Shown: one piece after another, positions 1 through 8,353 of the stretch | Layout: each line of letters begins with the position of its first letter | Numbering within the stretch: the stretch's first letter is position 1 | Assembly: GCF_021026375.1 (NCBI RefSeq) | Contig: NZ_JAJNDB010000001.1 | Location: forward strand, 1,116,001 to 1,180,000 | Reading direction: 5' to 3' | Length of the DNA stretch: 64,000 bases | Origin: Actinomycetospora endophytica | Lineage (GTDB): Bacteria; Actinomycetota; Actinomycetes; Mycobacteriales; Pseudonocardiaceae | The notes under the pieces: generated by a model | What the model was told of the DNA's origin: nothing | Databases searched by the model: none | Seen by the model: the letters and a program-made list of their open reading frames with translations, nothing else | Made by a program: the position numbers and the translations under genes

Positions 1-298
1 CGTGTTCCCCCAGCAGGTTCAACGGGCGCGCCGTCGAGTGGTGGTACCAGCGGAGAATCCCCAGATTCGCACCGCCGTTCGGGGGGCGGTAAGTGGTTGC
101 GACACGTAGAGGCCGGGTGCAGGTGAGGATCCTCGCCCTGCTCGGGGCTGTGATCTTCCCCAGCGGACCGCGGCGTGTGCCACTGCCTCTGCCACACTGG
201 GTGAGCAACGACGTCGGGCCACCGCCCCGGCGTACCCCCGTCCGGGACGCGGTTCGAGAGCCCACCGGACGGCCTTCTCCGGATTCAGGTGACTCCTC
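1..298. other. Gene-free left edge, probable helicase 5' region
   Basis: I see no supportable gene here. The open frames crossing it on both strands lack family resemblance and are typical high-GC shadows. Cold-shock-type DEAD-box helicase genes often carry long untranslated leaders, and this stretch may be one (inference). No clear promoter was identified. Confidence 0.4.
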
Positions 299-1714
299 AT
301 CTCTGACGCTCCCCTGCCGTTCACCGCGCTGGGCATCTCGCCCTCGGTCGCCGAGGTCCTCGCGGGCCACGGCATCACCGAGCCGACGCCGATCCAGTCC
401 GCCGCGGTCCCCGACGCCCTCGCGGGCCGTGACGTGCTCGGCCGCGGACGCACCGGCAGCGGCAAGACCCTCGCGTTCGGGCTGCCGGTCCTGGCGCGCC
501 TGGCCCGCTGCGACGCCCCGACGCGGCCTTCACGCCCGCGCGCGCTGGTGCTGCTCCCGACCCGCGAGCTCGCCGGCCAGGTCCGCGACGCCCTCGCCCC
601 GCTCACCACCGCACTCGGCCTCGAGCAGACCGTCGTCTACGGCGGCGTGGGCCAGCGCCCGCAGGAGCAGGCGCTGCGCCGCGGCGTCGACCTGCTCATC
701 GCCTGCCCCGGCCGGCTCGAGGACCTCATCGGCCAGGGCCTCGTCGACCTCAACCGCGTCGAGGTGACCGTGCTCGACGAGGCCGACCACATGTCCGACC
801 TCGGGTTCCTGCCCGCGGTCCGGCGGCTGCTGCGCCGCACGCCGTCGGGCACCCAGCGCCTGCTCTTCTCGGCCACGCTCGACAGCGAGGTCGACCGGGT
901 GGTCAAGGAGTTCCTGCACGAGCCGGTCACCCACAGCGTCGACCGCGCGAGCGAGCCGGTGCCGGACATGACCCACCACGTGTTCACCGTGCGCAAGGAC
1001 GACCGGACCGCCGTCGTCCAGGAGCTCGCGGGCGGCCGCGGGCGCACCATGTTCTTCACCCGTACCAAGCACGCCGCCCGGCGGCTCTCGCGGCAGCTGA
1101 CCTCGGCGGGCATCCCCGCCGCCGAGCTGCACGGCAACCTCAGCCAGGGCGCCCGGGACCGCAACCTCGGCCTCTTCCGCGACGGCGACGTGCGGGTCCT
1201 CGTCGCGACCGACATCGCCGCCCGCGGCATCCACGTCGACGACGTCGCCCTCGTCGTGCACGTCGACCCGCCCGCCGAGCACAAGGCCTACCTGCACCGC
1301 TCCGGGCGCACCGCGCGCGCCGGGGCGGCCGGCGACGTCGTCACGCTCGTCCCGCCGGAGCAGCGCGACGAGGTCGCGAAGCTGACCCGCAAGGCCGGCA
1401 TCAAGCCGCGCTCCGCCGACGTCGGGCCGGGCGCCCACGTGATCACCGACCTGGTCGGCGAGGCCGCCCCGCGGGTGTCGGCCGAGGAGCGGGCGGCGAC
1501 GACGCAGACCCGTTCGCAGTCGCAGTCGCGGCCCGAGTCCCGGCCGAACCAGGGCTCCGGCTCGGGGTCCGGCAACGGTTCCGGTCGCCCGCGCCGTCGC
1601 GGTGGCCGGGGTGGCCGCGCTGGCGGTTCCGGCACCGGTGGTGGCCGGTCCGGGTCGTCGTCGGGCGCGTCGTCCGCGCGAGCGGGGGCGGGCAGCGGTC
1701 GCCGATCCCGGTGA
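299..1714 (+). CDS. DEAD-box ATP-dependent RNA helicase (RhlE-like)
   Basis: RNA helicase that unwinds RNA duplexes in the cytoplasm, for example in ribosome assembly or cold adaptation. The Q motif (FTALGIS ... GITEPTPIQ), Walker A (GRTGSGKT), DEAD box (VLDEADHMSDLGF), SAT motif (LFSATL) and the helicase C-terminal motif (ATDIAARGIHV ... HRSGRTAR) appear in order. They are followed by an S/R/G-rich basic tail of about 100 residues, typical of an RNA-binding extension. Start codon problem: the frame is closed by TGA at 290-292, and no ATG, GTG or TTG occurs before 434, which already lies past the Q motif. ATC at 299 follows an AGGTGA Shine-Dalgarno-like stretch by 6 nt and would give a natural N-terminus (SDAPLPFTALGIS). 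The start is therefore a non-canonical ATC or hides a sequence error. The downstream GTG at 434 would remove the Q motif and is unlikely. Confidence 0.9.
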   Translation: MSDAPLPFTALGISPSVAEVLAGHGITEPTPIQSAAVPDALAGRDVLGRGRTGSGKTLAFGLPVLARLARCDAPTRPSRPRALVLLPTRELAGQVRDALAPLTTALGLEQTVVYGGVGQRPQEQALRRGVDLLIACPGRLEDLIGQGLVDLNRVEVTVLDEADHMSDLGFLPAVRRLLRRTPSGTQRLLFSATLDSEVDRVVKEFLHEPVTHSVDRASEPVPDMTHHVFTVRKDDRTAVVQELAGGRGRTMFFTRTKHAARRLSRQLTSAGIPAAELHGNLSQGARDRNLGLFRDGDVRVLVATDIAARGIHVDDVALVVHVDPPAEHKAYLHRSGRTARAGAAGDVVTLVPPEQRDEVAKLTRKAGIKPRSADVGPGAHVITDLVGEAAPRVSAEERAATTQTRSQSQSRPESRPNQGSGSGSGNGSGRPRRRGGRGGRAGGSGTGGGRSGSSSGASSARAGAGSGRRSR

Positions 1715-1776
1715 CCGCTGTCGAATCCTGACCGTCCGCGACGACACTCCCGGAGACCAACCTCCGGGAGGATCCG

Positions 1777-2064
1777 ATGACCGCGGCACCGCATTCCCTC
1801 GACCACACCTTCTCGGCCGTCGTGCAGCGCAGCACGGCGCCGGGCGGGTGGACCTACGTCGTCATGCCCGGCTCGGCCGAGTTCTTCGGCACCCGCGGCC
1901 GCGTCAGGATCACGGGCTCGGTCGACGGCCGCCCGCTGACGACGTCGTTCATGGCGCTCGGCGACGGCACGCACAAGCTCCCGATCACGGGAGCCGTGCT
2001 GCGCGCCCTCGGCAAGACCGCGGGGGACGAGGTCACGGTGCACCTGGCGACGCGGGAGAGCTGA
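1777..2064 (+). CDS. DUF1905 domain protein
   Basis: Small 95-residue protein that is almost entirely one DUF1905 domain (FSAVVQRS ... [10 protein letters not shown] ... [14 protein letters not shown] ... [15 protein letters not shown]). This beta-barrel domain of unknown function is often found alone or fused to a YdeI-type domain. ATG is preceded by GGGAGG about 7 nt upstream. The 3' end overlaps the end of the convergent decarboxylase gene by 32 nt. No catalytic role can be assigned. Confidence 0.8.
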   Translation: MTAAPHSLDHTFSAVVQRSTAPGGWTYVVMPGSAEFFGTRGRVRITGSVDGRPLTTSFMALGDGTHKLPITGAVLRALGKTAGDEVTVHLATRES

Positions 2065-3418
2065 GCGCGTCCACGAGCTCGCCGATGCGCGTCGTGGCGC
2101 GGGTGACGTCGGCGGGCGTCGTCGACCAGTTCGAGACCGAGAACCGCAGCGCGGGCCGGTCCTCCCAGACGGTGGTGCCGATCCAGCACGTCCCGTCACG
2201 CTGCACCGCGGCGGCGATCCCGGCGACGTCGACGCCGTCCGGGCGGACCAGGACCTGGTTGAGGACGACGTCGTTGAGGATGTCCAGACCCTGGCCGGCG
2301 AGCTCGTCGGCGGCCTGCCGGGCCAGGGCGCAGCAGCGTTCGACGAGCTCGGCGACGCCCTCGCGGCCGAGGGCGCGCAACGCGGCGTAGACCGGGACGG
2401 CCCGGGCCCGGCGGGAGTTCTCCGGGGTGCGGGTGGCCGGGTCCAGGTCGCCGAGCGGCAGGTAGGCGGCCGAGGTGGTCAGGGCGCCGGTCAGCGCGCC
2501 GCGGTCGCGCACGATCGCCATCGCGGCGTCGTAGGGCACGTTGAGCCACTTGTGCGCGTCGACCGCCCAGGAGTCGGCCCGCTCGACGCCCGCGACGAGG
2601 GCCCGTCGGGTCGGCGCCGCGGCGGCCCAGAGCCCGAAGGCGCCGTCCACGTGCAGCCAGGCGTGCTCGCGCTGCTCGAGGGCGTCGGCGATCTCATCGA
2701 ACGGGTCGCTCACGCCGGTGTTGACCTGGCCGGCCTGCGCGCACACCAGGACCGGCCCGGCGATCGCGGCCAGCGCCTCCCGGAACCGGTCGGCCCGCAT
2801 CCGGCCCTGGTCGTCGACGGCCACCCGCACCGCGCGCGCCGACCCGAACCCGAGCAGCCGCAGCGCCTGGATCATCGTCGCGTGGGCGTGCTCGCCGACC
2901 AGCACCGTCGGCACCGGCGCCCCCGCCAGGCCGTCGCGCTCGACGTCCCAGCCCTGCGCGCCGACCAGCGCCCGCCGGGCCGCCGCCACGCAGGCCACCG
3001 ACGCCATCTGGGCGCCGGTCACGAACCCGACCGCCGCGTCGTCCGGCAGCCCCAGCAGGTCGAGGACCCACCGCCCGGCGATCTCCTCGACGACCGCGGC
3101 GGCCGGGGACATGACGAAGGTGGCGGCGTCCTGGTCCGCCGCCGAGACCATCCAGTCCGCGCCGAGCGCGACGGGGAGCGCGCCGCCGGTGACGAACCCG
3201 AAGTAGCGCGGCCCGCCGCTGGCCACCAGCCCCGGCTCGAGGGCCGCCCCGAGCTCGTCGAGCACCTGCCCCGCGGGCACACCCGTGGTCGGCAGCCGGT
3301 CGTCGATCCCGGCGCGCATCGCGGCCGCGTCGATCGGCACGCCGACCGGCCGGTCGGCCACCGACGACAGCCAGTGCCTCGACCACGCACCCGCCCGGTC
3401 CAGGGCCTCGTCCCACAC
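2033..3418 (-). CDS. Pyridoxal-phosphate-dependent group II decarboxylase / aminotransferase-fold protein
   Basis: 461-residue fold-type I PLP enzyme related to aromatic L-amino-acid and glutamate decarboxylases. The Schiff-base lysine sits in the family signature [13 protein letters not shown]. Upstream, [13 protein letters not shown] supplies the PLP-contacting aspartate, and [10 protein letters not shown] fits the N-terminal substrate loop. The substrate cannot be read from sequence; the [11 protein letters not shown] variant is common in actinobacterial pyridoxal-dependent decarboxylase-like proteins of unknown substrate. The GTG start lies 8 nt behind a TAGGGT hexamer, which suggests a leaderless transcript. 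It stands alone, convergent with the DUF1905 gene. Confidence 0.85.
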   Translation of the reverse strand: MWDEALDRAGAWSRHWLSSVADRPVGVPIDAAAMRAGIDDRLPTTGVPAGQVLDELGAALEPGLVASGGPRYFGFVTGGALPVALGADWMVSAADQDAATFVMSPAAAVVEEIAGRWVLDLLGLPDDAAVGFVTGAQMASVACVAAARRALVGAQGWDVERDGLAGAPVPTVLVGEHAHATMIQALRLLGFGSARAVRVAVDDQGRMRADRFREALAAIAGPVLVCAQAGQVNTGVSDPFDEIADALEQREHAWLHVDGAFGLWAAAAPTRRALVAGVERADSWAVDAHKWLNVPYDAAMAIVRDRGALTGALTTSAAYLPLGDLDPATRTPENSRRARAVPVYAALRALGREGVAELVERCCALARQAADELAGQGLDILNDVVLNQVLVRPDGVDVAGIAAAVQRDGTCWIGTTVWEDRPALRFSVSNWSTTPADVTRATTRIGELVDALSSPASPGAP

Positions 3419-3426
3419 GGGGAGGG

Positions 3427-3432
3427 ACCCTA
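3427..3432 (-). promoter_or_regulatory. Putative -10 box (TAGGGT) of leaderless decarboxylase gene
   Basis: Read on the minus strand, TAGGGT lies 8 nt before the GTG start at 3418. This matches the TANNNT type of actinobacterial housekeeping promoters and leaves almost no 5' UTR. No convincing -35 element is visible. Confidence 0.4.
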
Positions 3433-3839
3433 CGAGGCCGACCCTCGCGTCTCCGCCGTCGCGATGAGGTTCCGGAGGAAACGGACCGTCGCCGCCCGGC
3501 CCTGTGACGTAATCGATCAGGACGCGGGCCGGGGCATCGGCGCCTCCCGGCCGTCACGTGGGGCCCGGACCACCCGGTCGCGGCCCTGTGCGCTGCGGCG
3601 ACGCCGCCCGCCGGAGCCTCCGGCTCGCGGGGCCCCGGGTGCGACCAGGGCGGTCTCGTCCCGGTTACGGTCGCGGCCGCTGGTACCCACCGTGCTCGTG
3701 AGGGGTGCCGGCCTCGCCCGAACCGGCCGCGATGTCCTGCCCCGGTTCTCCCCTGGGGGCGTGCCGCACTCGAACCAGGCGGGCAGGACCACACCCGGCC
3801 GAGGCCGGACGTGCAGGCGGGCCGGAGGGGGAACCGACG
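3433..3839. other. Intergenic region upstream of the Rpf-like gene
   Basis: Over 400 bases separate the decarboxylase start from the secreted Rpf-like protein. No gene is supportable. The last 200 bases are very GC-rich with several short stems, and rpf genes in actinobacteria often carry a c-di-AMP (ydaO) riboswitch. I could not match the conserved core of that motif here, so none is called. Confidence 0.35.
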
Positions 3840-4220
3840 ATGAGTGGACGTCACAGCCTGTCCCGCACGACCAGCCCGCGCTCCCGGCTGGCCGTGACCG
3901 CCGCCGTGGGGGCCGCGGTGACCGCGCCGCTGGCGCTGGCCGGCGTCGCCCAGGCCGCCCCGGCGGCCGAGAAGACCCAGACCTGGGACCGCATCGCCCA
4001 GTGCGAGAGCACCGGCAACTGGCATGCGAAGACCGGCAACGGCTACCAGGGCGGGCTGCAGTTCACCCCGTCGACGTGGAAGGCATACGGCGGCCAGGCC
4101 TACGCGCCGAGTGCCGACAAGGCCAGCCGCGAGCAGCAGATCGAGGTGGCCAAGCGGATCCAGGCCGACCAGGGCTGGAAGGCCTGGCCGAACTGCGCGG
4201 GAAAGGCCGGCGCCTCCTGA
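3840..4220 (+). CDS. Secreted resuscitation-promoting factor (Rpf) domain protein
   Basis: Muralytic transglycosylase-like protein that cleaves peptidoglycan and stimulates regrowth of dormant actinobacteria. The chosen ATG has a GGAGGGGG Shine-Dalgarno and yields a 126-residue precursor. A signal peptide covers about residues 1-42 (LAVTAAVGAAVTAPLALAGV, cut near AQAA). The Rpf domain follows directly: WDRIAQCESTGNW contains the catalytic glutamate, and the cysteine pair CES ... NCAG forms the family disulfide. GYQGGLQFTPSTWKAYGG is the substrate groove. The protein is the minimal short form, without LysM or G5 domains. An upstream in-frame ATG at 3705 adds an arginine-rich stretch before the signal peptide and was rejected. 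The next gene downstream is another secreted cell-wall enzyme. Confidence 0.93.
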   Translation: MSGRHSLSRTTSPRSRLAVTAAVGAAVTAPLALAGVAQAAPAAEKTQTWDRIAQCESTGNWHAKTGNGYQGGLQFTPSTWKAYGGQAYAPSADKASREQQIEVAKRIQADQGWKAWPNCAGKAGAS

Positions 4221-4338
4221 TCCACACCTGGAGTACCGCCGACCCGCGGCGAGCTCACCGGCTCGCCCCGGCCCCGAGCAGCTGCGGGCCGGCGCCCCGC
4301 GCCTGCCCCGCGCAGGACGAGAAGGGATTGATCCGCTG

Positions 4339-4893
4339 ATGGGTAAGCACCATCGGACCCGCGCCCCCACCGCCGCGGCCTCGCCCGCGGGCGTGGTCGT
4401 CGCCGCGGTCGGGCTCGGAGCCCTGGCGGCTCCCGGCGTCGCGGCAGCGGCACCGGCACCGGCGCCCGCCCCCGCGGCTCCCGCGCCCGGCGTCGCCCCG
4501 AAGGCACCGGCCCCCGACAAGTCACCGGCTGCCATGAAGTCGCCGTGCGGCCCGGAGATCAAGGGCTGCGTGTCGATCTCGAAGCACACCGCGTGGCTGA
4601 CCGACGGCCACGGCCACACGGTCGACGGTCCGGTCAACATCTCCACCGGCGGTCCCGGCCAGGAGACCCCCACCGGGCAGTTCACGGTGCAGTGGAAGGA
4701 CGCGAACTTCCACAGCAGCGAGTACCACGGCGCCCCGATGCCGGAGTCGGTGTTCTTCGACGATCACGGGCGGGCGTTCCACGAGGGCAACCTCGGCCGG
4801 GCGTCCGGAGGCTGTGTGCACCTGGGTCACGACGACGCCCGGCGCTTCTTCGACAACCTCCAGCCGAACGACCAGGTCCAGATCAAGAAGTAG
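4339..4893 (+). CDS. Secreted L,D-transpeptidase, YkuD family (paralogue 1)
   Basis: 184-residue exported YkuD-fold protein expected to make 3-3 peptidoglycan cross-links or to attach proteins to peptidoglycan. Order: signal peptide (residues 1-36), a flexible Ala/Pro linker, then the catalytic domain from about residue 75. The nucleophile cysteine lies in SGGCVHLGHDDA. The residue two after the cysteine is His where the classical SHGCIR motif has Arg. A second cysteine pair (PCGPEIKGC) precedes the domain. A close paralogue with the same layout lies at 17161-17682. Both lack the Ig-like domains of mycobacterial Ldt proteins. Start chosen at the ATG heading the signal peptide. Confidence 0.88.
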   Translation: MGKHHRTRAPTAAASPAGVVVAAVGLGALAAPGVAAAAPAPAPAPAAPAPGVAPKAPAPDKSPAAMKSPCGPEIKGCVSISKHTAWLTDGHGHTVDGPVNISTGGPGQETPTGQFTVQWKDANFHSSEYHGAPMPESVFFDDHGRAFHEGNLGRASGGCVHLGHDDARRFFDNLQPNDQVQIKK

Positions 4894-4941
4894 GGCCGAG
4901 CCGCCCGCGGCGCCCATGGGCACCGCGGGCGGTGGCTCCGC

Positions 4942-5301
4942 TCAGGACGGCGCCTCTTCCTTGCGATCACGGATCGCGAACCGCATCCCGTCGCCGGGGC
5001 GCAGCGAGAAACCGGGCGACATCCCGGGGACGAGGTCCAGCGAGACGACCCAGCCCGTGCGGTAGTGGCGCCCGGGCAGGCTGCGCTGCTCGTAGACGTC
5101 GACGCCGTGCACGCTGCCGAGGAAGACGTCCCCGGCCCCGATCCGCAGTTCGCCCACCGGCAGGCAGGTCGGGGTGCCGGCGTCCTCGGCGCCCCCGGGC
5201 AGGTGCAGCAGCACGTCGCCGTGCTCGGCCCGCAGCCGGTCGAGCGCCTCCACGGCGGCGTCGGCCGCCTCGATCCGACACTGCGGCTCCCGGTCACCCA
5301 T
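4942..5301 (-). CDS. DUF779 family protein with altered cysteine motif
   Basis: 119-residue member of the DUF779 family, usually found next to aldehyde dehydrogenase genes. The beta-rich core is recognisable: VEALDRLRAEHGDVLLH, VGELRIGAGDVFLG, WVVSLDLVPG, GFSLRPGDGMRF. The family normally shows a GGCC...C cluster. Here the equivalent reads PGGAEDAGTPTC, so two of the three cysteines are gone and a cysteine-dependent or metal-dependent role is doubtful. An aldehyde dehydrogenase lies only 2 kb away but is not adjacent. ATG start; convergent with the transpeptidase gene. Confidence 0.75.
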   Translation of the reverse strand: MGDREPQCRIEAADAAVEALDRLRAEHGDVLLHLPGGAEDAGTPTCLPVGELRIGAGDVFLGSVHGVDVYEQRSLPGRHYRTGWVVSLDLVPGMSPGFSLRPGDGMRFAIRDRKEEAPS

Positions 5302-5494
5302 GGACGGCCCCGTCTCCTCGATGGTCTCGAGGCGAGTGTGACGCGGGTCGGACGACGACGGTGAGGTGGCGAACCGCCGACATGCGTCGCTTTCCCGCCA
5401 CGGGATCTCCGGCGGCCCCGGAGACCCGCCGTCGGTCGGCGTCGTGTTGACTACCCCGCGTCAGCGGATCATCGGCGCGTGGTCGGGTGAGCGT

Positions 5495-6319
5495 GTGCAG
5501 ACCTACGTCCCGTTCGGGTACCTCACCCACGTCGCCGGGGACGATCGACCTGCCGACGTCTTCCGCCGCACCGTCGACCTCGCCGTCGCCGCCGAGGAAC
5601 TGGGCTACGAGACCTTCTGGGTCGCCCAGCACCACGCCGGCGCCCTCGACGGCCTGCTCCCGTCTCCGCTGGTGCTGCTGGCGGCGATCGCCGAGCGGAC
5701 CTCGACGATCCGGCTGGGCACGGCCGTGATCGCCGCGCCGCTGGAGAACCCGGTCCGACTGGCCGAGGACGCCGCCACCCTCGACGCGCTCTCGGGCGGG
5801 CGGCTCGAGCTCGGGATCGGCGCGGGCGCGGACGCAGCGGCCGCGACCCGCTTCGGGCGCGACCACGAGCGTCGGCACTCCGACTGCACGGCGGTCGTCG
5901 ACGAGCTGCTGGGGCTCGCCCAGAGCCCGGAGATCGTGCCGGGCGACCTCGGCTGGCACCGTCGGCTCTGGTGGGCGACCGGCTCGCGGGCCGGGGTCGA
6001 CGCCGCGGCCGCCCGCGGGATCGGGGTGATGTCCGGCCGACCCGCCGACGTCCCGGGCTCGACGGTGGCCGACGACCTCGCCCACTACTGGGCGCGGACC
6101 GTCGAGCCGCGGGTGCTGGTGTCGCGCATCGTCTCCGACGACCGGGACGGCGCCGCCGGGATGATCGACCGGTGGCACCGTGACCCGGCGCGACCCTGGG
6201 CGACCGCGCTCATGGTGCAGACCCAGCCGGCGCGCGCGGGCTTCGACCGCCAGCTGCAGGTGATGCGGCGCGTGGCCGACGACCTCCGGGCGACGCGGGC
6301 GATGGCCCCCGCCCTCTGA
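5495..6319 (+). CDS. LLM-class flavin-dependent oxidoreductase
   Basis: 274-residue luciferase-like (beta/alpha)8-barrel oxidoreductase, probably using F420 or FMN. Typical segments are [71 protein letters not shown] (split here by commas only for reading: [32 protein letters not shown]). The GTG at 5495 is chosen because homology begins at [11 protein letters not shown]; an ATG at 5366 would add an unlike, arginine-rich extension. The substrate is unknown. Confidence 0.85.
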   Translation: MQTYVPFGYLTHVAGDDRPADVFRRTVDLAVAAEELGYETFWVAQHHAGALDGLLPSPLVLLAAIAERTSTIRLGTAVIAAPLENPVRLAEDAATLDALSGGRLELGIGAGADAAAATRFGRDHERRHSDCTAVVDELLGLAQSPEIVPGDLGWHRRLWWATGSRAGVDAAAARGIGVMSGRPADVPGSTVADDLAHYWARTVEPRVLVSRIVSDDRDGAAGMIDRWHRDPARPWATALMVQTQPARAGFDRQLQVMRRVADDLRATRAMAPAL

Positions 6320-6321
6320 CC

Positions 6322-6420
6322 GGATCACCAGAGGGGGGCCTCTCGACCGCGGTGTTCACCAAGGCCCTGATCCCCGACGCCACGGTCAACCCGCACCTCG
6401 GTGCGGGGCGCTACAGCTGA
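6322..6420 (+). pseudogene. Possible orphan C-terminal coding remnant
   Basis: After the LLM oxidoreductase, one frame reads protein-like (GLSTAVFTKALIPDA, then VNPHLGAGRYS) and ends at TGA 6418-6420, but it has no start codon or upstream open frame of its own. It may be the 3' stump of a deleted gene, or chance. I cannot name the parent family. The left end (AGAGGGGGGCCTCT) could also fold into a short stem after the oxidoreductase gene. Confidence 0.25.
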
Positions 6421-6429
6421 GCCTGCGTC

Positions 6430-6834
6430 CTACCGACTCCCCCACCGATCCGCGAACCACGGGTCCTCGGCGCCCGGGGCCCCGACGGTGCGGCCGCCTT
6501 CGAGCACCAACGCGGTCGGGGTCTCGCGGAGCGCGACGGTCACGGTCGCCGCGTCCGCGCCGGTGCTCCGGACGACGGCCGCCGCAAGCTCACCGAGCAA
6601 CAGGGTGGTCGTTTCCGACCGCCGGCCCGCGCGGACCCACCCCTGCAGGTACGTGCCCTGCCGCGGCGCTCCGTCGACATAGGCGTTCCCGATACCGGTC
6701 GTCCAGAAGATCACGTGGACCAGGGCCGACGGCGCACCGGTGACGGTGGTGTGCACGGCGGTGATCTCCCGAGCGAGCACGTCCTTCTGGGCACGGCTGA
6801 GTTCGTGATCGGTGGTCAGTTCGTAGCGAGGCAT
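6430..6834 (-). CDS. Tautomerase family protein (4-oxalocrotonate tautomerase superfamily, long form)
   Basis: 134-residue tautomerase-superfamily protein. After removal of Met the catalytic Pro1 would be exposed (MPRYELTTDHELSRAQKDVL), and the ATG at 6834 was chosen for this reason over an upstream in-frame start. The length (about twice 4-OT) and the segments VHVIFWTTG ... YVDGAPRQGTYLQGWVRAGR resemble the cis-CaaD/MSAD-like subgroups, which act on unsaturated or halogenated acids. It is the last gene of a minus-strand run, 14 nt after the aldehyde dehydrogenase, so the two probably act in one catabolic or detoxification route. The substrate is not determinable. Confidence 0.75.
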   Translation of the reverse strand: MPRYELTTDHELSRAQKDVLAREITAVHTTVTGAPSALVHVIFWTTGIGNAYVDGAPRQGTYLQGWVRAGRRSETTTLLLGELAAAVVRSTGADAATVTVALRETPTALVLEGGRTVGAPGAEDPWFADRWGSR

Positions 6835-6848
6835 CCCGGCTCCGAGCG

Positions 6849-8321
6849 CTACTGGAGGTGTCGGATGGCGTGGGCCTCGACGTACCCGGCCATCCCGGCG
6901 TCCCCGCACTCACGACCGATGCCGCTGCACTTGATCCCGCCGAAGGGCATACGCGGATCGAGCGATTCGAAGGAGTGCGTGTTGACGAACGTGCTGCCGG
7001 CCTCCACACGTCGTGCCATCGCGAGCCCGCGCTCGGGGTCGGCGCACCAGACCGACGACGCCAGGCCGTGCTCGCTGTCGTTCACCCACGCCAGTGCCTG
7101 CTCCTCGTCGTCGTACGCGATGAGCGGGACCAGCGGCCCGAACTGCTCCTCCCGCGAGATCGGAGCGTCGTGGTCGGCGTCGAGCACGACGTGCGGGAGC
7201 ACGTAGTACCCGTTGTCCCAGCCGGACTCATCGACCTTGCTCCCCCGCTCGATCACTCGGGCCGACGAGGCGGCGGTGCGGCGGAGGAGATCGGTGACCC
7301 TCCGGTGCTGGGCCTCGTTGCCCAGCGGTCCGAAGCTAGACGCAGGGTTCAGGCCGTGTCCGACCGCGTACTGGTCGACCCGGTCGCAGAAGGCATCAGC
7401 GAACCGCGCATACATCCGTCGCGGGACATAGACCCTCTTCACGGCGAAGCAGACCTGCCCGGAGCGCATGAAGACCCCCGGGACCATGCGATCCACGGTG
7501 AGATCCGGATCGGCGTCGTCGAGGACGAGGGCCGGATCGTTGCCGCCGAGCTCCAACGTGAGATCGGTGATCCCCGGCGCAGCCGACTCGATGATCCTCC
7601 GACCGGCGGTGGTGCCACCGGTGAAACTGACCTTGCGCACAAGGGGGTGGCGACACAGCGCGTCACCGACGTCGGCGCCTCCGTGTACGACGCCCAGCAC
7701 TCCCGAGGGCAGATGATCGACCATGCGGGACAGCGCCAGGGTCAATGCGGCCGGCGCGGAGGGCGAGGGTTTGACGACGAGGGTGTTGCCGGTGGCGAGC
7801 GCCGGAGCCAGCTTGAGCATCGCGAGGGTGATCGGCATGTTCCAGGGCACGATCGCCACCGCGACGCCACGAGGCACCTTCTCGATGGTGATAGAGCCCC
7901 GCTCGTCGTCGTACGCCACCACGCCGAGGACGTCCTCGACGACGCTCAGGGTGTGCCGCAGGACTCCGGTGCCCACCCCGAAGTCCGACTCTGCCTCGTG
8001 GAGCAGGCCACCGTGCTCCCGGACCAGCAGCGGGGCGAGCTCCTCACCGCTCGCTCCCAGCGTCTCCGCTGCCGCCGTCAACCTCCGGATCCGTTCCGGG
8101 ACCGGGGTGTCGCGCCAGCCCGGGAACGCCCGGTGCGCAGCCGTGACGGCGCGCTCGACGTCCTCCGAGCCGCCCGCCGCGACCCGGGCGACGACCTCGT
8201 CGAGACGGCCCGGATCGTGCACGTCACGCAGGTCGCGGAAGACCTGGAGCCCATCGATGAGATGACCGACCTCGGGAATCGTCGCGGTCCGAGGTCCGGC
8301 GGGGGTAGCTGTTGTGGTCAT
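6849..8321 (-). CDS. NAD(P)-dependent aldehyde dehydrogenase
   Basis: 490-residue aldehyde dehydrogenase that oxidises an aldehyde to its acid. Diagnostic segments: VPWNMPITLAMLKLAPALA (cofactor binding), SFTGGTTAGRRI, catalytic base region LELGGNDPALVL, nucleophile cysteine in SGQVCFAVKRVYVP, and EEQFGPLVPLI near the C-terminus. Start set at the ATG at 8321; a GTG 21 nt further upstream is possible. It is flanked by a LuxR-type regulator 32 nt upstream and a tautomerase 14 nt downstream. Neighbouring ALDH and tautomerase recall meta-cleavage or unsaturated-acid degradation, but no ring-cleavage gene is nearby. Confidence 0.9.
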   Translation of the reverse strand: MTTTATPAGPRTATIPEVGHLIDGLQVFRDLRDVHDPGRLDEVVARVAAGGSEDVERAVTAAHRAFPGWRDTPVPERIRRLTAAAETLGASGEELAPLLVREHGGLLHEAESDFGVGTGVLRHTLSVVEDVLGVVAYDDERGSITIEKVPRGVAVAIVPWNMPITLAMLKLAPALATGNTLVVKPSPSAPAALTLALSRMVDHLPSGVLGVVHGGADVGDALCRHPLVRKVSFTGGTTAGRRIIESAAPGITDLTLELGGNDPALVLDDADPDLTVDRMVPGVFMRSGQVCFAVKRVYVPRRMYARFADAFCDRVDQYAVGHGLNPASSFGPLGNEAQHRRVTDLLRRTAASSARVIERGSKVDESGWDNGYYVLPHVVLDADHDAPISREEQFGPLVPLIAYDDEEQALAWVNDSEHGLASSVWCADPERGLAMARRVEAGSTFVNTHSFESLDPRMPFGGIKCSGIGRECGDAGMAGYVEAHAIRHLQ

Positions 8322-8353
8322 GGGTCCAGCCCAGCCGCTCACCGCGCCGACCG

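Noticed and set aside
3580..3839. Possible c-di-AMP (ydaO) riboswitch before the Rpf-like gene
   Set aside because: The genomic context fits, but I could not align the conserved core; an Infernal search with the ydaO model would decide.
3705..3839. N-terminal extension of the Rpf-like protein
   Set aside because: It would place 45 Arg/Pro-rich residues before a clear signal peptide; the ATG at 3840 has a strong Shine-Dalgarno.
2694..4685. Long minus-strand frame over the decarboxylase, Rpf and transpeptidase genes
   Set aside because: Compositionally arginine/glycine-rich shadow with no domain; real genes with signal peptides, motifs and ribosome sites lie on the other frames.
5366..5494. 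Upstream ATG for the LLM oxidoreductase
   Set aside because: The extra 43 residues do not resemble the family; homology begins at the GTG at 5495.
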